From AC-49 sp963817035 (GTDB lineage Bacteria > Actinomycetota > Thermoleophilia > Solirubrobacterales > Solirubrobacteraceae): a stretch of 64,000 bases of DNA. The notes beneath the pieces were generated by a model, which worked only from the letters and a program-made list of their open reading frames with translations, was not told where the DNA came from and made no database searches. A program made the position numbers and the translations under genes. The stretch spans positions 744,001 to 808,000 of the forward strand of contig CAWFMM010000003.1 of NCBI GenBank assembly GCA_963817035.1, written 5' to 3'. This document shows, piece after piece, positions 25,472 to 33,049 of the stretch. Numbering within the stretch: the first letter of the stretch is position 1; the number at the start of each line of letters is the position of its first letter.

Positions 25472-26398
25472 CTACCAAACGGGACGCGAGCCACTCGGCG
25501 AGACGCGCAGCAGACGATCGCCCGTCAGCAGCGCGGTGAAGGAGACCGGCGTCTTGCGCGCGGTGATCCTCCAGCCCGCGAGATCTCCGGCCAGCCCGGT
25601 GCGCAGGGCCATGCGATCGATCGCGCTGAGCGGGACACCACCGTGGTGGGCGATCCTCGTGACCAGCAGCTGCGGCACCGACGGCCTGATCTGCGCCAGG
25701 TTCACGGCGTCGCGGGTTCCCGAGAACTCGTGGTTGTCGCTGACGTCGACACGGCCCGCGATGTCGGCGCGCACGACGAGCGCACCGCTCGGCTTGGCGA
25801 CGACGAGATCCATCTCGCCTGGATAGATCGCCGCCTGGACGACGGCGATATCCGCGCCGTAGCGCCGGGTCAGCGCCGCGAGCATTAGCTTGAGGTTCGT
25901 CGCGTGAAAGAGCGAGCGCGGGTTGCTCGCCTTCATCGCGGCGAAGACGCCGAGCGGGCGCGCCGGCAGGGTGCGCGTGACGTCGGCGGTGTCGGCCTGC
26001 GCCGGGCTGGTCGCGGTAGCGGCCGGGGTCGTCGCGCCGTCCGCCGAGGCAGAGCTCGGCGACGAGGTCGTCCCCGATCCGGTCGCCGGCGGCGCGTCCC
26101 ACGCGTAGTGGTCAGGCAGGTTGTGCGCGCCGCCGCTGTTCTCGTTGATGATCTCGGCGCTTGCCGTATAGGACGTTCCGTCCGTGAACAGCACAAGGCA
26201 GCGCAGGTGGGCGGTCTCCTCGCGCACCGTGCCGTGCACGTGGGGGACGCAGCCGACCGAGTCGACCGGGCGATGGTCGATCTGCGTGATGTGCTTCTTC
26301 ATCACGCGCTGCAGGTCCTGATAGGCCTCGGTGCTGCCACCGCAGCCGGCGGCGACGAGCGCCACCACACCGCAGCCGATGGCGAGCGCCGCGCGCAT
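25472..26398 (-). CDS. Lipoprotein of unknown function
   Basis: 308 residues with a clear lipobox (LVAAGC, Cys19). Residues about 20-95 form a small domain with two cysteines (VGCVPHVHG and LRCLVLFTDG). A Ser/Thr/Ala-rich linker (about 105-140) joins it to a C-terminal domain beginning LGVFAAMKASNPRSLF and containing DLVVAKPSGALVVRADIAG. I do not recognise either domain. The start codon abuts the stop of the HhH-GPD-like gene upstream with no gap, so the two are co-transcribed. Confidence 0.75.
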   Translation of the reverse strand: MRAALAIGCGVVALVAAGCGGSTEAYQDLQRVMKKHITQIDHRPVDSVGCVPHVHGTVREETAHLRCLVLFTDGTSYTASAEIINENSGGAHNLPDHYAWDAPPATGSGTTSSPSSASADGATTPAATATSPAQADTADVTRTLPARPLGVFAAMKASNPRSLFHATNLKLMLAALTRRYGADIAVVQAAIYPGEMDLVVAKPSGALVVRADIAGRVDVSDNHEFSGTRDAVNLAQIRPSVPQLLVTRIAHHGGVPLSAIDRMALRTGLAGDLAGWRITARKTPVSFTALLTGDRLLRVSPSGSRPVW

Positions 26399-26944
26399 TC
26401 AGGCCGGCGACTTCGACCACTCGCGCTTGTGGATGCGCTTGGCCGCCTGGTAGTCGACCAGCGCCTGCGGCGAGTCGACGTCTCCGAGCGTCGGATGCCA
26501 CGGGACGAGCTCGCTCGCCGCCGCGACATCGAAGCGCTTGGCCAGCACCGAGCCCAGCGACTTGACCTTCATCTCGCCGTAGCCGGGCAGCGCGCTGAGA
26601 TTCGCGCGCAGCTGCGCTGCGTCGGCGGCTTCGGTCCACACACGCGCGGCGTCGCCGTCGTAGGTGTCACGTACGTGGACCGCGAGATCGTGGACGCGCT
26701 TGGCCATCGCGCCGGGGTAGCGGTGAACGGCGGGCTTGTCGCGAAAGACGGTGTCGAGATCGGCGTCGGCCAGCGTGGCGGCGTCGAGTGCGCCGACCCG
26801 CTCGCGGATGACAAGCGGACCCGAGAACGCCTTCTGCACGGTCACCTGCTGATCGAGGGCGAAGCCGACGAGCAGCGCCATCGGGTCGCTGGCGATCAAC
26901 GCGTTGGCCTCGTCGGACTCGGTGAAATACAGGCGGTCGGGCAT
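26399..26944 (-). CDS. HhH-GPD-family protein (DNA-glycosylase-like, TIGR03252 type)
   Basis: 181 residues. Starts MPDRLYFTESDEANALIASD and continues LLVGFALDQQVTVQKAFSGP, which is the opening of the actinobacterial HhH-GPD family of unknown detailed function. The helix-hairpin-helix is around ALPGYGEMKVKSLGSVLAKR, and the following region carries the LVDYQAAKR end. Expected to bind DNA and perhaps excise damaged bases, but the catalytic residue of the family is not established for this subgroup. TACGAT ends 6 nt before the ATG. Confidence 0.88.
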   Translation of the reverse strand: MPDRLYFTESDEANALIASDPMALLVGFALDQQVTVQKAFSGPLVIRERVGALDAATLADADLDTVFRDKPAVHRYPGAMAKRVHDLAVHVRDTYDGDAARVWTEAADAAQLRANLSALPGYGEMKVKSLGSVLAKRFDVAAASELVPWHPTLGDVDSPQALVDYQAAKRIHKREWSKSPA

Positions 26945-26950
26945 CGGTCG

Positions 26951-26956
26951 ATCGTA
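26951..26956 (-). promoter_or_regulatory. Putative leaderless -10 box (TACGAT), HhH-GPD gene
   Basis: TACGAT ends 6 nt before the ATG at 26944. Confidence 0.5.
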
Positions 26957-27052
26957 ACCTCCCGGCGCACGCGGCAGTAGGGTCGATCGACGCTCAGCCA
27001 GCGCCGACCGCTCCCCCGGGCAGCGTTGCCGCCGCCTGACAGAATTGCCGTC

Positions 27053-27256
27053 ATGTCCCAACCACCGCCCATCGTCCTGCACGGCCACCCGATGTCGCAT
27101 CCGTGCCGCGCCGTTCAGGAGGCGCTGAATATCAAGCGGCTCGAGCGGATGCTCGACGGCCGCCCGGGCGCGGCGCTCGCCCACCGCTGGTCTGCGACGT
27201 GGGACGGACACGTGGGCGCCGGCGCCTCCCCCGCGTCGTGGCTGCCCGCGCCGTGA
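27053..27256 (+). pseudogene. Truncated glutathione S-transferase N terminus
   Basis: The frame from ATG 27053 gives PPIVLHGHPMSHPCRAVQEA, then LNIKRLE. 'LxGHPxSHPCRAV--AL' is the start of the thioredoxin-like N-terminal domain of GST-type proteins, including the Ser/Cys position near the active site. After about 28 residues the similarity stops and the frame ends at 27254-27256, overlapping the start of the next gene. An intact GST would need about 180 more residues. I read it as a decayed fragment whose body was replaced by the downstream operon. Confidence 0.5.
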
Positions 27257-29019
27257 CCGCGGACGGCAACGGCGCCGCCGCCGTCCGGGTGTACGACCCC
27301 AACGACCGCTACAAGTGGATCGCACTGTCCAACACGACGCTCGGCGTCCTGCTCGCGACGCTCGACGCCTCGATCACGCTGATCGCGATGCCGGACATCT
27401 TCCGCGGCATCAAGCTCGACCCACTCGTCCCGTCCAACAGCTTCTACCTGCTGTGGATGATCCTCGGCTTCCTCGTCGCCTCGAGCGTCCTGATCGCCTC
27501 CTTCGGCCGCCTCGGCGACATCTTCGGGCGGGTGAAGATGTACAACTTCGGCTTCGTCATCTACACCGTCGCCTCGCTGCTGCTGGCGATCGACTGGCTG
27601 ACCGGGCGCGAGGGGGCGATGTACCTGATCGTCTTTCGCATCGTCCAGGGCGTCGGCTCGGCCTTCCTGCTCGCCAACGCCGCGCCGATCATCACCGACG
27701 CGTTCCCGCCCAACCAGCGCGGGCTGGCTCTGGGGATCAACAACATCGTCAGCGTCAGCGGGCTGTTCATCGGGCTGGTGCTCGGCGGCTTCCTCGCCCC
27801 GATCGACTGGCGCCTGGTCTTCCTGATCTCCGTCCCGGTCGGCCTCTTCGGGACGGTCTGGGCCTACCTCAAGCTCGAGGAGCGATCGACGCCCAAGCGG
27901 GTGTCGATCGACTGGTGGGGCAACGTCACGTTCGCACTCGGCCTGATCCTGATCATGGTCTCGACGACGTACGGGATTCGGCCCTACGGCGACAGTCCGA
28001 CGGGCTGGGGCAGCCCGCGGGTCATCGTGCTGCTCAGCGCCGGCGTGCTGTCGCTCGTGACCTTCGTCCTGATCGAGAAACGCGTGCGCGACCCGATGTT
28101 CCGCCTGCCGCTGTTTGGAATCCGCGCGTTCAGCTTCGGCACGATCTCGACCTTCCTGGCCTCGGTCGCCCGCGGCGGCCTGATGTTCATGCTGATCATC
28201 TGGCTGCAGGGGATCTGGCTGCCCGAACACGGCTACAGCTTCCAGTCGACGCCCCTGTGGGCGGCGATCTACATGCTGCCGCTGACCTTCGGGATGTTGA
28301 TCGCCGGGCCGACGTCGGGCTACCTGTCGGACCGTTTCGGCGCGCGCGGGTTCGCGAGCGGCGGCATGCTGATCGCGGCGTCCAGCTTCCTGATCCTGAT
28401 CGAGCTGCCGACGAACTTCGCCTATCCGTGGTTCGCGACGGCCCTGGCCCTGAACGGCATCGGGATGGGGATGTTCGCGTCGCCGAACCGGGCCGCGGTG
28501 ATGAACAGCCTGCCAATCGCCGATCGCGGCGCGGGCGGCGGCATGAATCAGACGTTCCAGAACTCGGCCCAGGTGATCTCGGTCGGGATCTTCTTCACGC
28601 TGATGATCATCGGCCTCTCCTCGACGCTGCCCGTGACGATGTCGGCCGGCCTTCAGGCCCATGGCATCTCCGCCCCGGTCGCCCACCACATCGCGACGCT
28701 GCCACCGGTGTCGATCCTGTTCGCGGCGTTCCTGGGCTACAACCCGATCCAGCACCTCGTCGGCCCGCACACGCTCAGCGCGCTCTCGGCCCACAACCAG
28801 ACGGTGATCACCGGCCACACCTTCTTCCCGCAGCTGATCTCCGCGCCGTTTCGCGCCGGGCTGCACGAGGCGTTCACGTTCGCGGCGATCGTGTGCCTGG
28901 TCGCCGCCGGCGCGTCACTGATGCGCGGCGGTCGCTACGTTGATCCCGAGCCCACGCCGACGCATGGGCCAACGGGCGTAGAGTCCGGCCAATGGCCGCT
29001 TTCACACTCAAGAACCTGA
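27253..29019 (+). CDS. MFS exporter, DHA2 (EmrB/QacA) type, 14 TM
   Basis: 588 residues with about 14 hydrophobic helices. TM1 holds the family motif (LATLDASITLIAMPDIF), followed by GRLGDIFGRVKMYNFG (motif A) and FRIVQGVGSAFLLANAAPII (motif B). Expected to export a drug or metabolite in exchange for protons. The assigned start is GTG 27253, which overlaps the stop of the GST remnant; the conserved region begins about 25 residues later, so the exact start is not certain. The 3' end overlaps the cupin gene by 28 bp, and a methyltransferase-like gene follows, suggesting an operon. Confidence 0.88.
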   Translation: MTADGNGAAAVRVYDPNDRYKWIALSNTTLGVLLATLDASITLIAMPDIFRGIKLDPLVPSNSFYLLWMILGFLVASSVLIASFGRLGDIFGRVKMYNFGFVIYTVASLLLAIDWLTGREGAMYLIVFRIVQGVGSAFLLANAAPIITDAFPPNQRGLALGINNIVSVSGLFIGLVLGGFLAPIDWRLVFLISVPVGLFGTVWAYLKLEERSTPKRVSIDWWGNVTFALGLILIMVSTTYGIRPYGDSPTGWGSPRVIVLLSAGVLSLVTFVLIEKRVRDPMFRLPLFGIRAFSFGTISTFLASVARGGLMFMLIIWLQGIWLPEHGYSFQSTPLWAAIYMLPLTFGMLIAGPTSGYLSDRFGARGFASGGMLIAASSFLILIELPTNFAYPWFATALALNGIGMGMFASPNRAAVMNSLPIADRGAGGGMNQTFQNSAQVISVGIFFTLMIIGLSSTLPVTMSAGLQAHGISAPVAHHIATLPPVSILFAAFLGYNPIQHLVGPHTLSALSAHNQTVITGHTFFPQLISAPFRAGLHEAFTFAAIVCLVAAGASLMRGGRYVDPEPTPTHGPTGVESGQWPLSHSRT

Positions 29020-29378
29020 TGGACATCGATGACCTCGCGGCCGATCGCGAGGGCATCGAGGCACGCTTCGCCCGCAGCCACATCGACTCCGACCACCTCG
29101 GGGTCAGCCTGCTCCGCTACGACGAAGGCGTGCGCCCCCCGTTCGGTCACCGCCACGCGTCGCAGGAGGAGGTCTACGTCGTGATCGGCGGCTCAGGGCG
29201 CATCCGCGTCGATGACGAGATCATCGACCTCAAGCAGTGGGACGTGGTGCGCGTCGCGCCTGAGGCGATCCGCGGCTTCGAGGGCGGGACCGGCGGCCTG
29301 GAGATCATCGCCGTGGGCAACGATCGGCCCGAGGGCGGCGACGGCGAGATCATCCAGAACTTCTGGCCCGCCGACTGA
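28992..29378 (+). CDS. Small cupin-domain protein
   Basis: 128 residues forming a single cupin barrel. Motif 1 is GHRHASQEEVYVVIGGSGRI with the metal-binding His, His, Glu; the motif 2 histidine is not obvious (QWDVVRVAPEAIRGFEGG), so it may be a ligand-binding rather than catalytic cupin. The start lies inside the last 28 bp of the MFS gene, and the next gene begins 2 bp after its stop. It probably works with the neighbouring transporter or methyltransferase. Confidence 0.85.
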   Translation: MAAFTLKNLMDIDDLAADREGIEARFARSHIDSDHLGVSLLRYDEGVRPPFGHRHASQEEVYVVIGGSGRIRVDDEIIDLKQWDVVRVAPEAIRGFEGGTGGLEIIAVGNDRPEGGDGEIIQNFWPAD

Positions 29379-29380
29379 CC

Positions 29381-30511
29381 GTGGCCACGACCGACAACGG
29401 CTCGCCGCCGTTTCGCTTCTACGACAACCGCCAGAAATACCTGGCGTTCGTCAATACCTGCAACGAGAAGGCGATGATCGCCCGGCGGGCCGCGACGAAG
29501 CTCGACACGCTCGTCCCCAAGCCACCGGCGCTGCGGATGTTCGACGCCGGCATGGGCGACGGCACGGTCCTGACGCGCCTGATGAGCGCCGCGTCACGAC
29601 GCTTCCCGACCGTGCCGCTCGTCGCCGTGGCCAAGGAGATCAGCCTCGAGGACATCCGCCTCGGGCTGGAGAAGATGCCCGACCGCTTCTACGAGCACCC
29701 GCACATGGTGCTCGCGCTGACCAACCTCAACTATGCCGACGCGCCACGCCTGATCTCGAGCAAGGAGGGCGACGCGGAGATCAACCGGCAGGTCGTCAAG
29801 CTCACGGGCAGCTCGACCTACGGCTACCTCGAGCAGATCGAGGCGCTCGGCGACGTGCTCGAGCACGGCTGGGAGACGAAGGCGAGCCCGGAAAGCGGCA
29901 ATCCGATCTACGCGCGGCCGACCGTGCTCGTCTTATATCGCGAGGACCACGAGTTCCTGCTCGACGGAGCGATCCCGCAGCCCGGAGACCCGTCGCTGGC
30001 CTATGACTTCATCCTCGCCTCGCAGCCCTGGCGGGCCAAGACGAGCGCCGACTTCAAGGCCCAGAAGATCCTTGCGCCGCTCGCGCGCACGCTGGCCCCG
30101 GGCGGGTCGATGCTGACCGTCCAGTCGGCGGGTCACGACCCGGCGCAGGAGATCATCGAGCGCCTGTGGCCCGGCGAGCGCCCGTTCCCGGTCGACCGCC
30201 ACGCGCTGCTCAAGGCGACCGCCGTCGCGCTCGGGGACGAGGCCGCCCAGTTCGATCTGACCGACCCTTCCGACGCCGACGCGCTGTGCGGCTACCAGAT
30301 GCACACGCTGCCGTCGGAGATCGGCAACCGGATCGGCACGTCGACCCTGTTCGCCGCCTGGAACGCCGCGATCTACGTCAACCAGATCGAGGACGAGCGG
30401 CTCGAGTCCGTCGTCGCCACCGGCGCGTACCTCGAGGCGACACAGACCGTGCTCAAGGAGTACGGCGGCCTGTGGTTCAACGACGAGGCGTTCACGATCA
30501 CGCGCCGATGA
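29381..30511 (+). CDS. Putative SAM-dependent methyltransferase
   Basis: 376 residues from GTG 29381. A Rossmann motif I (LRMFDAGMGDGTVLTRLM) and an acidic end of the next strand (LVAVAKEISLEDI), then YDFILASQPWRAKTSADFKA and LARTLAPGGSMLTVQSAG, the typical post-motif I layout. The N-terminal 40 residues (FRFYDNRQKYLAFVNTCNEK) and the last 130 are not part of a family I know. Two bases separate it from the cupin gene. Target unknown. Confidence 0.7.
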   Translation: MATTDNGSPPFRFYDNRQKYLAFVNTCNEKAMIARRAATKLDTLVPKPPALRMFDAGMGDGTVLTRLMSAASRRFPTVPLVAVAKEISLEDIRLGLEKMPDRFYEHPHMVLALTNLNYADAPRLISSKEGDAEINRQVVKLTGSSTYGYLEQIEALGDVLEHGWETKASPESGNPIYARPTVLVLYREDHEFLLDGAIPQPGDPSLAYDFILASQPWRAKTSADFKAQKILAPLARTLAPGGSMLTVQSAGHDPAQEIIERLWPGERPFPVDRHALLKATAVALGDEAAQFDLTDPSDADALCGYQMHTLPSEIGNRIGTSTLFAAWNAAIYVNQIEDERLESVVATGAYLEATQTVLKEYGGLWFNDEAFTITRR

Positions 30512-30547
30512 GCGGGCCGACGTCGGCGGTCCTGTAGACCTTTGGGT

Positions 30548-31336
30548 ATGTCTCTTTCGACCGGCACCGGTCCTCTCTCCGGCGCGCCCGCGGGCGCATT
30601 CAACTTCGACATCGCCGCGGCGTCGCCCGCGCACCGAATCTTCTTCGCCGCCGAGCAGCGCCGCCTCCGCGCGCTGATCGACGACGTCGTCGTCCTCGAC
30701 ACGACGCGCGCGCAGCTGCTCTACGAGACCGGCATCGGTCCGCGGGTCTACGCGCCGCTCGCTGACTACACGGCCGAGCTGCTGACCCCGACCGACGCGA
30801 CCTCACACTGCCCATTCAAGGGCGACGCGTCGTACTGGACGATCACCGTCGGCCAGAACAAGCAGGTCGACATCCTGTGGGCCTACGAGGAGCCACTGCC
30901 CGAAGCGGCGTTCCTCGCCGGCCACGCGGCGCTGTATCCCAACCGCGTCGACGCGTGGCTGGTCGAGGACGAGCGCGTGTTCGGCCACCTGCGCGATCCG
31001 TTTCACCGCGTCGACGTCCATGACAGCTCGCGCCCGGTCGTTGTGCGGGTCGGCGGCGAGGAGGTCGTGCGAACCACGCGGGCCAAGCTGCTCTTCGAGA
31101 CCGGGCTGCCGGTGCGGGCCTACGTCTCGCGGATGGAGATCGCGCCGGGTGCGGTGGCCGACGGATCGGGCAAGCGCACGGTCTGCCCGTACAAGGGCCA
31201 GGCGTCGTACTGGACCGTCGCCGGTGTCGAGGATGCGGCGTGGAGCTATGAGGCGCCGCTGTCAGACGCCGCGCGCGCTCAGGGCCTGCTCAGCTTCGAC
31301 TCCGGGATCGACGGCGTCGAGATCGAGATCGGCTGA
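30548..31336 (+). CDS. DUF427 protein with two tandem domains
   Basis: 262 residues made of two DUF427 copies. Each has the 'DTTRAQLLYETGIGPRVYAP' or 'RTTRAKLLFETGLPVRAYVS' strand pair followed by 'SHCPFKGDASYWTI' or 'TVCPYKGQASYWTV'. The Cys-Pro-(F/Y)-Lys-Gly motif is invariant in the family; no reaction is established. ATG 30548 is preferred over the TTG six bases earlier. The 3' end overlaps the convergent EamA gene by 75 bp. Confidence 0.88.
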   Translation: MSLSTGTGPLSGAPAGAFNFDIAAASPAHRIFFAAEQRRLRALIDDVVVLDTTRAQLLYETGIGPRVYAPLADYTAELLTPTDATSHCPFKGDASYWTITVGQNKQVDILWAYEEPLPEAAFLAGHAALYPNRVDAWLVEDERVFGHLRDPFHRVDVHDSSRPVVVRVGGEEVVRTTRAKLLFETGLPVRAYVSRMEIAPGAVADGSGKRTVCPYKGQASYWTVAGVEDAAWSYEAPLSDAARAQGLLSFDSGIDGVEIEIG

Positions 31337-32200
31337 CGCACCGCTGCCTCGGGTGGCGAGCAACGATCCGCCGATGATCGCGATGAGGCCGACCAGGGCG
31401 CCCGGTCCCGGCCGCTCGCCGAGGACGATGACGCCGAGCGTCACCGCGACCACCGGGTTGACGTAGGTGATGACCGATGCCCGCGAGGGGCCGACCTCGA
31501 CGATCAGGATCGTGAAGACGACGAACGCCGCCGCCGTGCACACGACGGCGAGCACGACGATCGAGATCAGCGCGCTCGTACTCGGTGCGTGGGCCGGCCG
31601 GTCGAGGGCGGCCAGCGGCAGCAGCACGACCGCGGCGATCGCGAGGCTCGCGCCCATCGTTGCCCGCGGATCGGCGTGCAGCAGGTGGCGATTGACCACC
31701 AACGGCCCGATCGAATAGCCGAGCGCGGTGACCATGATCGCGGCGGCGCCGATCAGCTCCGACGAGCTGCCGGCGATGTCGACGCCCATCAGCACGACCA
31801 CGCCGGCCAGCCCGATGAACAGCCCGACGAGCCGGCGCCCACCGACCCGCTCGGACGGTACGAAGCGGATCGCGATCGCCGCGACCATCAGCGGCACCGT
31901 CGCGATCAGGATCGCCGCCAGCGAGGAGGCGACGCGCTGCTCGCCGAACGCGAGCATCGGGAGCGGAATCGCGAGCTCGCAGATCGCGTACACGGCCAGC
32001 CAGCGGCCGAGCCCATGCAGCGGCGCGAGCACACCGGCACGCCGGGCCAGCGTGAGCAGGATCGCCGCGGCGATCGTCACCCGCACCCATGACAGGAACA
32101 GCGGCGTGAACCCGCCGTCGACCGCGACCTTGATGAACATGTACGGGATCCCCCACAGGACGGCCATCGTGGCGAACGCGATGCGGCCGCGGGAGGTCAT
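31262..32200 (-). CDS. EamA/DMT-family transporter
   Basis: 312 residues with ten predicted membrane helices in two five-helix repeats: WGIPYMFIKVAVDGGFTPLF opens the first, ALGYSIGPLVVNRHLL the second, and VNPVVAVTLGVIVLGERPGP is the conserved end of the last repeat. Members export amino acids, purines or drugs. The last 25 codons run through the end of the convergent DUF427 gene. Start overlaps the stop of the DNA methyltransferase gene by ATGA, yet a TACCAT box ends 6 nt before the ATG. Confidence 0.88.
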   Translation of the reverse strand: MTSRGRIAFATMAVLWGIPYMFIKVAVDGGFTPLFLSWVRVTIAAAILLTLARRAGVLAPLHGLGRWLAVYAICELAIPLPMLAFGEQRVASSLAAILIATVPLMVAAIAIRFVPSERVGGRRLVGLFIGLAGVVVLMGVDIAGSSSELIGAAAIMVTALGYSIGPLVVNRHLLHADPRATMGASLAIAAVVLLPLAALDRPAHAPSTSALISIVVLAVVCTAAAFVVFTILIVEVGPSRASVITYVNPVVAVTLGVIVLGERPGPGALVGLIAIIGGSLLATRGSGASADLDLDAVDPGVEAEQALSARGV

Positions 32201-32979
32201 CCCTCGATGGTAGGAGTCAGGCGGTGCCGGGTGATCGCGATCGCGTCGGCGTTTGAGTCGATGAGGACGAAGTGGCGGTCGAGCGCGCGGGCGACCGCGC
32301 CGAGGGTTCCCGAGCCGGCGAACGGGTCCAGACACCAGCCTCCGGGCTTCGAGGAGGCGGCGACCATGCGCCGGACGATGCCCTCGGGCTTCTGGGTCGG
32401 GTAGCCGGTCTTCTCGGCCCCCATCGTCGGGACGATCGTGTGCCACCACACGGAGGTCGGGCGCTTCCCGCGCGCCGCCTTCTCGGGACCGACGAGGCTG
32501 GGGGCCATGTACGGCTCGCGATCGACTTCGGCGTCGTCGAACCAGTAGTTCGCCGGCTCCTTGACGTAGACGAGGATCGTGTCGTGCTTGGGCGGCCAGC
32601 GGCGCTTGGGCTTGCCGCCGTAGTCGTAGGCCCAGATCAGCTCGTTGAGGAAGCACTCGCGGCCGAACAGGCGGTCGAGCTCGATCTTGACGTAGTGCAC
32701 CTCGCGCTGGTCGAGGTGGACGTAGAGCGTGCCGTGGGCGGCGAGCGCGTCGCGGACCGTGGCGAGGCGGGGCATGAGGAACCCGAGGTAGTCGTCGGTC
32801 GTGTCCGCGTAGGCGAGCTGCGCGCGGCGCTGCTCGTTGCCGGTGTTGAACGGCGGGTCGGCGTAGGCCATGTCGAAGCGGCCCGACGGCAGCCGCGCCA
32901 GCGCGTCTGCGTTGTCGGCGTGCACGAGCAGGTCGTCGTCCAGCTCCAGCCGCACCGGCAGCTTCTCGATCACCCTCAT
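32197..32979 (-). CDS. Orphan DNA methyltransferase (N4/N6 type)
   Basis: 260 residues. Catalytic motif IV ADPPFNTG near residue 40 precedes the SAM-binding motif I (CLDPFAGSGTLGAVA) near residue 222, the beta-group order of amino-methyltransferases. A target-recognition region lies between (ELIWAYDYGGKPKRRWPPKH). It should methylate adenine-N6 or cytosine-N4 in a specific site. No restriction endonuclease gene is adjacent, so it is probably regulatory or protective. Start ATG 32979 with GGGAG 11 nt upstream; the longer frame to 33069 begins with non-family sequence. Confidence 0.88.
   Translation of the reverse strand: MRVIEKLPVRLELDDDLLVHADNADALARLPSGRFDMAYADPPFNTGNEQRRAQLAYADTTDDYLGFLMPRLATVRDALAAHGTLYVHLDQREVHYVKIELDRLFGRECFLNELIWAYDYGGKPKRRWPPKHDTILVYVKEPANYWFDDAEVDREPYMAPSLVGPEKAARGKRPTSVWWHTIVPTMGAEKTGYPTQKPEGIVRRMVAASSKPGGWCLDPFAGSGTLGAVARALDRHFVLIDSNADAIAITRHRLTPTIEG
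32207..32212 (-). promoter_or_regulatory. Putative internal -10 box (TACCAT), EamA transporter
   Basis: TACCAT ends 6 nt before the ATG at 32200, within the last codons of the DNA methyltransferase gene. Confidence 0.4.
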
Positions 32980-33037
32980 CGCCCCGATGCTCCCAGCGCG
33001 TCCGGCGGTTGTGGCGTGTGTCGAGGGGCGCGACAGA

Positions 33038-33043
33038 TACGGT
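33038..33043 (+). promoter_or_regulatory. Putative leaderless -10 box (TACGGT), lytic transglycosylase gene
   Basis: TACGGT ends 6 nt before the GTG at 33050, which supports that GTG as start. Confidence 0.5.
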
Positions 33044-33049
33044 GAGAGC

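Noticed and set aside
32197..32979. Restriction-modification system
   Set aside because: The genes on both sides are a transporter and a cell-wall hydrolase; no endonuclease is present.
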